DNA of 64,000 bases, taken from Caprella mutica. Taxonomy: Eukaryota; Arthropoda; Malacostraca; Amphipoda; Caprellidae. Numbering within the stretch: the stretch's first letter is position 1; the number at the start of each line of letters is the position of its first letter. This document shows, one piece after another, positions 32,359 to 42,644 of the stretch. The DNA lies in NCBI GenBank assembly GCA_947561585.1, contig CANNZV010001606.1, positions 143,564 through 207,563 on the forward strand. The letters run 5' to 3'. Below the pieces are notes generated by a model. The model searched no databases. It had not been told where the DNA came from and saw only the letters and a list, made by a program, of their open reading frames with translations. The position numbers and the translations under genes were made by a program.

Positions 32359-35039
32359 TCTCTCATAATGATAATTTGCCTTTCTTAAATGATGTAGATC
32401 CTGATGATAATTTTATAAATGTAGTTTATCCTGGACTTACTGACGGGAGCTCACTCTATTATTCGGTAAATAATATGAAAAATATAGTTAGTGATAATGA
32501 CATTATTATTCTTAATCTCAACATTAGGAGCTTTGATAAGAATTTTGACTCTTTTTCGACATTTTTGTCATCAGCTGATATTAGTCCTGATATTATTGTC
32601 CTAAGTGAGACATGGCTTAGTGAGCCCGTGAACGTTGAGGGATATAATTCATTCCACTCATTTAGGTGTGGCAGGAGAGGTGGTGGAGTATCTGTTTTTG
32701 TAAGTGAATCTTTCCCATGTTGTAAATTGAATGAATTCTCAATTGTAAATGATACAATTGAGTCCTGTGTGGTGAAAGTATCACTGGCACTGTTAAGTCT
32801 TTATGTCGTTGCTATCTACAGACCCCATTCTGACAGTATTATGAACTTTAGTAATGCTTTACATACATTGCTAGCTAGTAACTGTTTGAAGCATGATGTG
32901 TGCTTACTGGGAGATCTCAATGTAAATTTGCTGGACGTGGATAATGCTGACGTAACACATTTGACAGCTTTGATGAGAGCTTTTAACTACGTACCAGTCA
33001 TCACTAAGCCGACTAGATTTCCGTCTTCAACCCTGAGCCAAGTGGCTTCTCTTCTCGACCACATTTGGATAAATTTTTCCTCAGACTACAGCAACTGTGC
33101 TGGTGTTCTTTTGGACAATATTACAGACCACTGCACTACATTTTTAACCTTATCTAAGGCTATTTTAATGAGTGATAGGTCTGGTGATCTGGTTGAGATC
33201 AGATTTCGTCTTGTGAATGATGCAAATATTGAGAAATTTAGGGTTATTATCTCGACTATTAACTGGGATGTATTAGCTAATTTTACTGATATAAATATCG
33301 CTACTGCTTATTTCTTGGAAACTGTTAATGATATCTATTGTAAATGTTTTCCTTTGAAGCTGAAAAGAGTTAGTCGGAAACGTCTCTGTAAACCCTGGCT
33401 GACTTCTGAATTATTAAAACATGTTAAGTATAAATCTATTTGTTTCAAGAAATGTAAGTTAGGGCTAATATCTGAGGCTGAGAATAGAAGGGTGCGTAAT
33501 TATGTAAATGGTACGGTTCATAGAGCGAAGGTGCATTGTCACAGAAGTAGATTTGAAGGTTGCATGGGTGATATGAAGAAAACATGGTATTATTTGCGTA
33601 AACTTGTTTCGTTAGGTGCTAAGAAACAGAGTATTGATGAAGTGATTGTTGATGGTGTTGCTATTTCCAATCCTAGTGATGTTGCTCGTTGTTTTAATGA
33701 TTATTTCTGTTCTGCTGCATCTGCGATTGATGATTCTTTACCTGTGTCTCCTTCTGACCCCCTTTCCTATATTCGACGCAATAGTCACTCTTTGTTTTTT
33801 GATCCAGTATCGAATAATGAAGTAACTGAAGTTATCATGTCATTGAAGAATACTAAGTCTAAACTTGATACTATATCGGTGAAAATGTTAAAACTCTGTA
33901 GCCCAGTTTTGAATCGTCCTTTGTCACTATTGATAAATAAGTCTCTAGCGGGCGGTGTTTTTCCGGATGTTTTCAAGGATGCTTGTGTAGTCCCTATATA
34001 TAAAAAAGGAGACAAGTCTGAGGTCAAAAACTATCGACCTATATCAATATTACCTTTGTTTAGCAAAATTTTTGAGAAATGTGTTTCTAGGCGCTTGGTT
34101 TCTTTCATGAATCGTTTCTCTATTATCTGTGCTAATCAGTTTGGTTTTAGGAAGGGATTGTCTACTATTGATGCGGTTGTCGACTATTCTGAATACATCT
34201 GTAAAAACATGGAAGAACGGAATCATGTCATAGGTCTATTTATTGACTACTCTAAGGCCTTTGACACTGTTAATCATGGCATCCTGCTGTCCAAACTTGA
34301 GTCCTATGGTGTTCGAGGTGTGACTTTGGATTGGTTCAGGAGCTATCTAGATGGCCGTAGACAGTGCGTTAAGATTGGTGACTGCTATTCATGTTTCAGT
34401 TCTGTCTCGATTGGTGTTCCTCAAGGGAGTGTTTTGGGACCTATTTTATTTATCTTGTATGTAAATGAACTAGCCTACATCTCTCCAAACCTCAAAACTA
34501 TTTTATTCGCAGATGATACTACTGTGTCAGCAGCTGGACCAAATTATCGACAACTGTGTAATTCCTTAAACACTGAAATTGAAGCTATCAATTCATGGTC
34601 CATATCAAATAGATTGGCTCTGAATGCTGATAAAACTGGCGCTGTTCTCTTTTCTAATAGACTCCATGATGTTGATCCAGAATGCGGGATAAGTTTGGGG
34701 GGTGCTAGAGTGAATTTCCTTGACCGTGTTCTGTTTTTGGGTGTCACTATTGATAGCAAACTAAAGTTCGGTGACCATATTAATGCTGTGTGTGGTAAAC
34801 TTTCTAGGGTGGTTGGCATCATGTATAGGGTAAGAGAATACTTGTCTGTGAAATCTTTAACAAATTTATATTATAGCTTGTTCTATCCATACTTGATTTA
34901 TGGTAATATTTTATGGTGCGGAACTTATAATGCTCACCTTCATACAGTTGAGATGCTGCAAAAGAGAGCTGTGAGAATTATTACAGGTAGCACTTATTTA
35001 GCTCATACTGAGCCTCTTTTTTCTAGCACTGCTATTTGA
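32352..35039 (+). CDS. Retrotransposon ORF2: AP-like endonuclease and reverse transcriptase, C-terminus cut by a frameshift
   Basis: 895 codons from ATG 32,352. Endonuclease domain, about residues 50-265: LNIRS (N57), SETW (E86), YRP (Y156, R157), GDLNVN (D188, N190), LLDHIW (D236, H237) and ITDH (D259, H260), the usual catalytic set. Reverse transcriptase, about 540-800: VVPIYKKGDKSEVKNYRPIS, LFIDYSKAFDTV (first Asp D632), GVPQGSVLGPILF (690-700) and FADD (D721, D722). All catalytic residues are present. It nicks target DNA and primes cDNA synthesis on the element RNA. The frame ends at TGA 35,037-35,039 because one T seems to be missing in 'gctatttgaag'; the C-terminal part continues in another frame. 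The start overlaps the previous stop (ATGGTAG), a layout that permits termination-reinitiation. Confidence 0.92.
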   Translation: MVVSHNDNLPFLNDVDPDDNFINVVYPGLTDGSSLYYSVNNMKNIVSDNDIIILNLNIRSFDKNFDSFSTFLSSADISPDIIVLSETWLSEPVNVEGYNSFHSFRCGRRGGGVSVFVSESFPCCKLNEFSIVNDTIESCVVKVSLALLSLYVVAIYRPHSDSIMNFSNALHTLLASNCLKHDVCLLGDLNVNLLDVDNADVTHLTALMRAFNYVPVITKPTRFPSSTLSQVASLLDHIWINFSSDYSNCAGVLLDNITDHCTTFLTLSKAILMSDRSGDLVEIRFRLVNDANIEKFRVIISTINWDVLANFTDINIATAYFLETVNDIYCKCFPLKLKRVSRKRLCKPWLTSELLKHVKYKSICFKKCKLGLISEAENRRVRNYVNGTVHRAKVHCHRSRFEGCMGDMKKTWYYLRKLVSLGAKKQSIDEVIVDGVAISNPSDVARCFNDYFCSAASAIDDSLPVSPSDPLSYIRRNSHSLFFDPVSNNEVTEVIMSLKNTKSKLDTISVKMLKLCSPVLNRPLSLLINKSLAGGVFPDVFKDACVVPIYKKGDKSEVKNYRPISILPLFSKIFEKCVSRRLVSFMNRFSIICANQFGFRKGLSTIDAVVDYSEYICKNMEERNHVIGLFIDYSKAFDTVNHGILLSKLESYGVRGVTLDWFRSYLDGRRQCVKIGDCYSCFSSVSIGVPQGSVLGPILFILYVNELAYISPNLKTILFADDTTVSAAGPNYRQLCNSLNTEIEAINSWSISNRLALNADKTGAVLFSNRLHDVDPECGISLGGARVNFLDRVLFLGVTIDSKLKFGDHINAVCGKLSRVVGIMYRVREYLSVKSLTNLYYSLFYPYLIYGNILWCGTYNAHLHTVEMLQKRAVRIITGSTYLAHTEPLFSSTAI

Positions 35040-35314
35040 AGTTGAATGATCTCCATGACTTTCTATTGTTGTTGTATATGTTTAAGAATAGAAGCAAATT
35101 TGTCTCTTCCAACTTGAGATATGAAACTAGACATGGCAATGATCCTTCAATTAGTTCCCATAGATTGACTCTAACTGAGCACAGTGTACACTACTCGGCA
35201 GTAAAACTGTGGCGTTCTCTGCCTCCGCATATAAAATCTATAAACTCGTACAGTAGCTTCAAAACAACATTAAAAAAATATTATGTAGATAAATATGCTA
35301 GTGTAGTTGTGTAA
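35027..35314 (+). pseudogene. C-terminal remainder of ORF2, out of frame
   Basis: This frame is open from 35,027; the part after the break reads LKLNDLHDFLLLLYMFKNRS and later LWRSLPPHIKSINSYSSFK, the conserved tail of CR1/L2/Jockey-type ORF2 proteins, ending at TAA 35,312-35,314. Restoring one base around 35,035 would link the two parts, so the element carries a single visible inactivating change. A sequencing error at the T run is the alternative. Confidence 0.8.
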
Positions 35315-36189
35315 TTACTTTTTTAACTTTTTCATCAGTTTGATAAATATATTTTTTTTTCTTGTCGCTATAATTCATAGCTTAATTATTGTATTATAGT
35401 GAATAGGAATCATTTTTTACCGCCATGCTGTTTAAATATTTTAATCATTTTCTTTTAATTTTGCCCGAAAATTTCTTTTCTAGAAATTATATAGGGGCTT
35501 GTTGAATTGTAGATTTTTTTTTTATACTTTTCTTCAATAAATATCCTTATCCTTATCCTTATCCTTATCCTTATCAAAACGAATGATACCAAATATATTT
35601 CGTTTCATCAATTGAATTATAAACTCATATCAGAGATTGCAGGGATATTTCCCCTGCATGAATTTCATGAGTTTTAAGCATATGTTTTTCTCAATCCCTG
35701 AAATCTTCTCTCTCTAGACACCATCATGGGAAATATTCTCCACTGTACACACTGTAATAACTACTCTCGATCTGTGCGATATCTTTACCCCTGAGACCAG
35801 TGGTTGATGTTATCGCTAACCTCTAAACTCTATGCGATATTAGTGAAATAAAAAGCAGTTTTCCAACTATTCTTTTAAAATGGTTGATTTATAAATTTTA
35901 GGAAAATATCAATTTTAACCTTTGTGATAAATTGCTTTTCTGATAAAAATAATCATTGAAAAATAGATCAAAATAAATTCACACTATTTGTATACAACCT
36001 ATAACCTACAATCATACATATTATTATGTTAAGCTAATAGAGAAACTCCGTAAATCAGGATCTTCATTTATTGTCGTTAATAAAAATGTGTCTAGTAGGT
36101 TTTTTTTCTCGAATGGTATACAATCGTACAAAAAAAATACTGAAACAGAAAGAAACTCTGAAATAAACTAGACTATTCTGTTAATGCAA

Positions 36190-36290
36190 TTTTTTATTCT
36201 TCTTGTAATTTCTGACAAATTTTCAATGAATATTTAAAATATTTTATTCTTCTTGTAATTTCTAAAAAAATTTCAATGAATATTTAAAAT
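36190..36290. repeat. 50-bp tandem duplication
   Basis: TTATTCTTCTTGTAATTTCT followed by 'caatgaatatttaaaat' occurs twice head to tail with a period of 50 bp. Confidence 0.85.
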
Positions 36291-36479
36291 TGTCATTCAT
36301 AATTTATTGACGAAAACCTAGTGAATTATTTTCAAATATATTATTGTTCATTAGATTGCAAATTATCGACTAGAGGAAATGTGCTGGTTCATGATTGACA
36401 GTGAAATCTTTTTTTATAAATAAGCGGAAAATGACGAAGAATTAGAGACAGGAAATTGAATTAAGACATTACTATCCCA

Positions 36480-37040
36480 GGAGCTCCGACCCTAGACAAC
36501 TGTAAAGTGACCGCAACCGGATGCCGGTACTACTTTTACAGGAGCACCAGCTTTTCCAAGGGAAACACGGGTGACGAAAATCACACGTCTGGCTCCATCA
36601 AAAGGAGACAGACTGGCGGTCACCAGTTGCCGGGTCGAAACCCCAACATTTATTTGGTTATAAATTTTATTAAATAACTTCAAAAATGCAATGTTTAATT
36701 AAAATTATTATAGATTAGGTCTGGACAAAGAATCCGAGGGGTTGGAGGAGGAAGGTATACATACCACGGTAGGTGTGTTTAAGGAGCGGCAAATTTAAGT
36801 AGTACTGTCTTTTTGAAAGACCCCCTCCATACAGGTGGAAGTTTGCCCTTTAACTGCTTGGTTATCGTAAAAGATAACCGCCCCCGGGAAAAGGATATGG
36901 GCAATCCAAAACTCCACATATTCAGCCTCAAGAATGGGTAAATTATACCGAAAAATGAAATCACGGTAGCCCGACCGATACCGCATCCCCAAATGCTCGG
37001 GAGTGCCTTCAACTTAAACAGTTCTCCGGTCAAGAGAAGA
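36480..37040. other. GC-richer patch of unknown origin
   Basis: Two blocks (36,480-36,650 and 36,720-37,040) are clearly richer in G+C than the surroundings. Minus-strand frames of 63 and 84 codons (36,492-36,683; 36,779-37,033) cover them but show no domain I recognise. GGGTCGAAACCCC at about 36,632 resembles a tRNA-type B box, so a SINE is possible, though no A box at the right distance was found. GGTTATC-GTAAAA-GATAACC near 36,858 is a short hairpin. Confidence 0.35.
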
Positions 37041-37289
37041 GTAGAAAAAGACCGGGTATTGGTGAAATAGTTACTTCAATCTATACAATTCATGTGCGTA
37101 TTTGAATACAATACTGACTAAGGTAAGAGGCAATTTATAAGGTCCGCAATTCTTTGTTTGAATTTAGGATTATTTAAACATATGAAAAAGTATTAACATA
37201 ATGATAAATAAAGTGAAAGTAAAACCCAATATATGTAATGAATATTAATTTCAGATAAAATAATGCTTATTTTTGCACTGACGATACAA

Positions 37290-37450
37290 ACACATCACAT
37301 TAATCCCTTACCCATTATATTAATCCCTTATCTATCACATTAATTCTCTACCCATCACAGAAGTCCCGTACCCATCACATTGATCCCCTACACATCACAG
37401 TAATCTATTACCCATCACATTTAATACCTTATCCATCACATTAATCCCTT
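37290..37450. repeat. Imperfect tandem repeat, about 20-bp units
   Basis: About eight copies of a word close to TTAATCCCTTACCCATCACA, with substitutions in each. It resembles the word runs of the foldback arms in unit length, but no inverted partner was found in the window. Confidence 0.8.
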
Positions 37451-40400
37451 AATCATATCCATATTCTTAGTCTGATTCATTTGGGGACGATGTTTAATCT
37501 TTCCTCTCATCTCTGTTAATGTTATTACTAATAATGAAAAAATAGCTAATATAAATCTAAAAAACTCAATTCACTTGATATTTGAAGAGATCACTAACCA
37601 GTCCTTTTTTCAATATGAAAATTTAAATATATAAGCTTCAAATTTAAATATTTCAAAATAACTCATAAATGAACCAAGTTCACTTTACTTCAAATTTCAT
37701 TAGAATATCATTAATTACTGCTAATAGCATAGATATTACTCATTGTTGTCAGTTTCCAGACAATTTACTCCCTACACGTCTTAGTCACCTATATATTCAG
37801 GGCTTTACAGACTCTCAATTCGAACAATTACTAACTATTCAACATTTTCGATTTACTGAGACAGAGATAACAAATTTTCATGTCTCAATTTGCATTAAAT
37901 AAATAACTTATTTCCATAAATATAAGAAATTAAATATATTGAAATTAAATTTAATGACAGTCAAAGAAGGAAATGGAAATAACTTGTAAGAATCATTAGA
38001 AAAGTAGGCAATCATAATGAGTAGCAATTCTTTTATTATTTCCTATTACCATTTGCAATATGATGAAGAATGAAGATCAATTATCTGAACAAATTATTTA
38101 TTGTAGTTTTTATAATCTGGAGTAAATTAAAATAGTTCTCGAGGTTTCATCTTGCAAACATAATGAAATATTATAATAGCCTCTCAATTTATTAATATTT
38201 TGCTCTATTGTCGGTGGTCAAAATCAAACAATCGCCATATTGGTTTCAAATCGATTCAGAATATTTAATTATGTAATATTTGAATGATCGTTTCTTTTTA
38301 AAATGTTCACATAAAAAGTACATAATAAAACTAGAGACACCTAGCGGAAGCATTTGCACTTATTAGTATATATGTACGTGAGTATGTTTTTTTTTATCAT
38401 ATTAATTCATGTATGCAGTAATCAACATTTGTTTGCGTCAAAATGGTGAAAGATTCAAGACAAGAAGGCATAGTTTTGAAAATAAAGCCATCTTTTCACT
38501 TGAGTTATAATCTATATAGAAACTTGTCTCTGTTGGTTTGTTTACAAGTCTACTAGATGGCGCCACTCATTGTTGCGCCAACTACCGTTAGCATTTGGTA
38601 AGAAATTAATCATATGTAAAATGAAATATTTTCATTAATAGATTTTATTGAACATTGCAATTCTACACGAATACTTCATTCTTACTATAAGCAATCGTTT
38701 GGCATTAAAATTGTTCAAACAAAAATGACTGAACTGCCCTTTTTGAGTCTATAGCAAACGCATCCAAACTATATAAATTACAGGAGAGAAAAAATATGCA
38801 TATTTTACGGATATCAATAATATTATTTCTGTGACATGTTTAGGTGTGTTTACTTATACATATTTTGTGTTAGTATATATTGAAACTGTAAGACGTTGGG
38901 AGTGTTACTTTCGCCGTAATTAGTCCGTTAAGGGGATGGTTCACGCTTTTTAGACATTTTTTCCAACAATTTTACTTCTTTAGTTACCCCCAAGATAGTC
39001 CATAAAAAACTTGTGGAAATTTCCATAGCGATCGGATGACTCTAAGTGCATCAATATTGATTGATGACATTATTCAATTTTACCTACGGTAAGCAAACTA
39101 AAAATACAATAATGTGTTACGAAAAAAATATAATGATTGAATAGAAATATATATAATTATTTCCATTAGAGAAAATACTTTTAGCACATAATTAAATAAT
39201 GAAAATACATTATGTCTTATATTAGTTATTAAATAAAATAAAATGAACGAATAATAATCTTAGGGGTAATTGGCCTATTTCGTAAAGCGGCCAGAGACCG
39301 CTACAAAACCATCAATTAAAAGTACATCGTAGCTTAATAGATTTTGTCGGGTCATAAATTTGGTCGCGTCATGAATACAAACGATTGGGTTCTCTAATTT
39401 ATTTATTGTAATTTCTATATTACTGTATTAAATTGCAGAAGATAATGTATTAGATGGCATTTATTTATATTTGTAATATTGTTATTTGCATAATTTGCCT
39501 GAAAAACTGTTAGACGCATAATTAATATCCAGAAACAATTTACTTAAGATTTTATTAGCGAACGGGTCAAAGGTCAAAATCATTCCTAACACAAGTATGA
39601 TTGGATGGTCAATATGATTGGCCAAAAAAAAGGGCTTCGGGCAAACTTCAGAATGTCCATATGGAATACTTCTAATAAGTTTATACGTTATGATAGAACA
39701 TTGCATGCAAATTTCAAGACCATATCTGGATATTTTTGAATTGCCAAAATTTTTTGTACAATTGATATTTTTCCATTAATTTTGAGATATTCGATTTGGT
39801 TTTTTACTATGGAATAGGGGAAATTGGTTGACCCGTTATGAAAGAACACGACATGCACAATTGCAGATTAATTTGTGATATTTTTGAGTTGTTCTTAGCC
39901 CTTTTTTGTAAAATATATTACTATTATAATATTTTTCTTAATATTAGCTTCTAGACCAATCATGCTGTTATTGTGATGAGATCCTTGAACTACTGTGTGA
40001 ATTGTACAAATTTCATTTCATAATAGAATTTATCAATATTTTCATATTGCAAAAATTTCAAATTTACTCGGATCTAGCAATTTGACAATAACCCATGCAA
40101 TTTACTTTGACAACTATTTTGAGTTACCAAATGTCTTAAATATCGAAATGTTGGTTTAGCAATCAATTATTAATGTTTTCCCTCATATTATTGCAAACAA
40201 AACTATTTATTATGTTCTTCATTGAGCACCAGACCTCCATCATTGTGAAGCACTATACCTACTATACAGTCTTTAGCGGTGCCTAAATTTGAACAGTTTG
40301 GAGGAGTGGGGGCAAATGTAGGTAGGCATTGTCGTGCCACTCTGATATTAAGTCACAGTTTATGTTTTTTTGGCCAAAGTGTTGTAAAAATCACCGGGGA

Positions 40401-41559
40401 TATTACTTTTTCTGAAATAAATTTGAATTGCTTAGGGGGGGGGGATGCTAATCATGTAAGAATTCACTTAAATTTCTGTAAACGTAACTTTACTTATCAT
40501 ATCAACTGTATACTACTATTCAATAAGTAATATCCCAATGTTTTCATTTGCCTTCCCAAATGGTCAAGGTACGAGTGCCTGTCATCTAAGTAGTTTCAAT
40601 TAATATATTACTGTTTTGAGCATGGATGAACGAGAATTTGGGTTTATTATTTCGATACATGGAAAATTTGAGCATATTAATTAATGAATAAAAATTTATT
40701 TTTGAAAAAATAACAATTTACCAGTGCTCCTCGGAAAATATCTGAAAACCCCTCACAAATACATCATTTGAAAGGTGACATAATTGTCGCCATAGGCCAT
40801 AAAGTGTTAATCAATATCCATCACATTTCCTCTTTCATATTTTTGCTTGTGTTTTGAAAGGTCTTATAAATTTTACTTTTCTTCCCAATTTTTATTCCGC
40901 TAATGCTTTAATCCTATAATCCCTATCGCTTCCTTTTATCACAATGATTCCGACATTATTCCATTTCTTATTAATGATGTGCTGAACTAAAACTTCTGCT
41001 CCAATTTATAGTGGTTGTAATGACTTGCTATGTTGATAGTATCGTTCTTTAATTTATATATTCTGATCTAAACCGTTAGTATCATACATACTCTTTTCTT
41101 GTCTATTGTCTCTTTGGATCAAAACTTGAATGATGATCTGGTACGAAAAAAACTTTGCATTGGTTGTCCGAAAACAATTTGAGTGGGGAAAGGCCTCTTT
41201 CGCAAGGAGTATTACTCCATTCCAGGAGGCTCTCTGAGACTCTTCTGAATCAGTTTACATTTTATGTTGATTTTATTATTAGGTACTTCGTAGCCTTCGT
41301 AGTCGCAACACGAATTCCACTGAGACAATCTTTCAAAAAAGTTCAATCTGAGGTCCAGAGAACGGTTAAATTATTTACAGATAGAAATTTTATGTTGCCT
41401 TAGGCTTTCTTCACAATGGGAGTGATTAAATCTTTATTTATTATATATCCAATGTAGTTCACAACAAGCACTGCAATTTTTTTTGATCCCCAACTGAAGA
41501 TGCAGCATCTGCCATTGATTTATAATCAAGATATTTTTGTACGCTCGACGCTAAACAAG

Positions 41560-41860
41560 GATAGTGACAAATAGAATTGGAAGAAAAATATCAAAATTAT
41601 ATAACCTTCATCACTCCATGGGAAGATATGAATTTAAGAGAGCTTCGATGGGATTATCATCTACCAGTGATGAATACACCAGGAGACATGCGGCACTGAT
41701 TGGAAGTCTGATTGGATGTTACACACCATCATGCAGAACATTATATATATAAAATTAATCGAGATCATATCGAAAATGTAAAAAAAATCTTCGAATTATG
41801 CCAATAAAATAATATCACATGTTTTTTTCAAATCATACAACGTCCAAAAGATATTAATTA
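41560..41860 (+). pseudogene. Relic of a Ty3/gypsy-type reverse transcriptase
   Basis: The plus-strand frame 41,564-41,752 reads NLHHSMGRYEFKRASMGLSS, matching the strand pattern around 'TPWGRY.FKR.PMGL..A.D.F' typical of Ty3/gypsy reverse transcriptases. Shortly after, in a neighbouring frame (about 41,760-41,810), comes ENVKKIFELC, as in the 'H...V..VLE.C' segment further along the same domain. The region between and beyond is frameshifted and stopped. Only this fragment is visible; no long terminal repeats were seen. Confidence 0.55.
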
Positions 41861-42126
41861 AAGATAAACAGATAAATAGAAGAAATTTGAAATGTGAATA
41901 CAAAGATGTATTTTATGACAAAAATTAATTGAATTCATAAAAGGAACATGTGAAGATATTATTTTGAGAGCTATTCATGATTTCCAAGATATCGGAATAT
42001 CGGATAGATTCGTACAAATTATTACCCGTTACTATAGTTGCACAAGTTTAAATTACAATTTATTTTATTTAAGCTCTTTTCGGTACTCGATATGCAGTCT
42101 CTCATCGTAAATAACTATAGCATTGA

Positions 42127-42641
42127 TCAACCACATTTTGTAAGTTCAGGAGTGAGTTGTTGAACAGCAATTTTTTTTCTTAAATATTTATTGCATACTT
42201 CATAAATTAATTGAGTAGTGATCCTTTGTTTGATTCTGCGAGCACACAAGTCTGCTTCTTCAACATACTCCTTAATTGCAACTTTAAAGCCATCAAGGGT
42301 GTCACCCTCTTATTGCGTGTTTTTGGGGAAAGCTGCACGATCCAGAGTTATTTTCCTTGTCAGATGTAGGTGCGATTCAAAATTTCTTCAATTTCCATCT
42401 CATCATCTCTGTCGATGCCAATTGCACACTTAATGTGAAGGCGCATGTCTTCGTGGCAATCCCAACAACTTTTTGATGCAGGAGAGAGTTCGTTCTTGCC
42501 TAGGTCTGTCGTACTAAAATTTCTGTCAAAGCTTGTATTTGTTCTTGATTCATTCGCTATTCTACTTCCTTTTTTTTTCTTCCTTTTTCTTGATGTTGGA
42601 GTCTGACCCTTTCCTGCTGAATAATGAATGTTTTCATTCAA
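42127..42641 (-). pseudogene. Unidentified decayed coding sequence
   Basis: On the minus strand, 42,641-42,360 reads 93 codons including SRKRKKKKGSRIANESR and KSCWDCHEDMRLHIKCAIGI. From about 42,375 the next frame takes over (LTRKITLDRAAFPKNTQ, a TAA at 42,310-42,312, then TLDGFKVAIKEYVEEADLCA) to TGA at 42,127-42,129. The amino-acid composition looks like real protein, and the frame switch plus a single stop look like decay. Upstream, 'attcattattcag|cagg' could be an acceptor. Family unknown. It may belong to the same decayed element as the neighbouring gypsy fragment. Confidence 0.4.
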
Positions 42642-42644
42642 TTA

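Larger units (their letters stand above)
30530..35575 (+). mobile_element. Non-LTR retrotransposon of the CR1/L2/Jockey group, nearly full length
   Basis: The order is: leader of uncertain start (taken as about 30,530), ORF1 (30,754-31,569), an unusual open spacer (31,570-32,358), ORF2 with endonuclease and reverse transcriptase (32,352-35,039, continuing after a frameshift to 35,314), a 3' untranslated region, and a tail of repeated ATCCTT (35,542-35,575) after AATAAA-like 'caataaat'. The short repeat tail instead of poly(A) is usual in CR1/L2-type elements. No convincing target duplication was found. The reading frames are almost intact, so insertion is fairly recent. Confidence 0.88.
35576..41150. 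other. Mostly featureless stretch
   Basis: No gene recognised. Within it are a 50-bp tandem duplication (36,190-36,290), a GC-richer patch (36,480-37,040) and a 20-bp tandem repeat (37,290-37,450), listed separately. 38,930-39,110 and 39,280-39,860 are slightly less AT-rich and may be worn-out repeats. A poly-G run lies at 40,435-40,443. Confidence 0.45.

Noticed and set aside
34544..34822. Minus-strand frames inside ORF2
   Set aside because: Shadows of the reverse-transcriptase coding sequence on the plus strand.
36620..36650. tRNA gene or tRNA-derived SINE at GGGTCGAAACCCC
   Set aside because: Only a B-box-like word is present; no A box at a suitable distance and no cloverleaf could be drawn.
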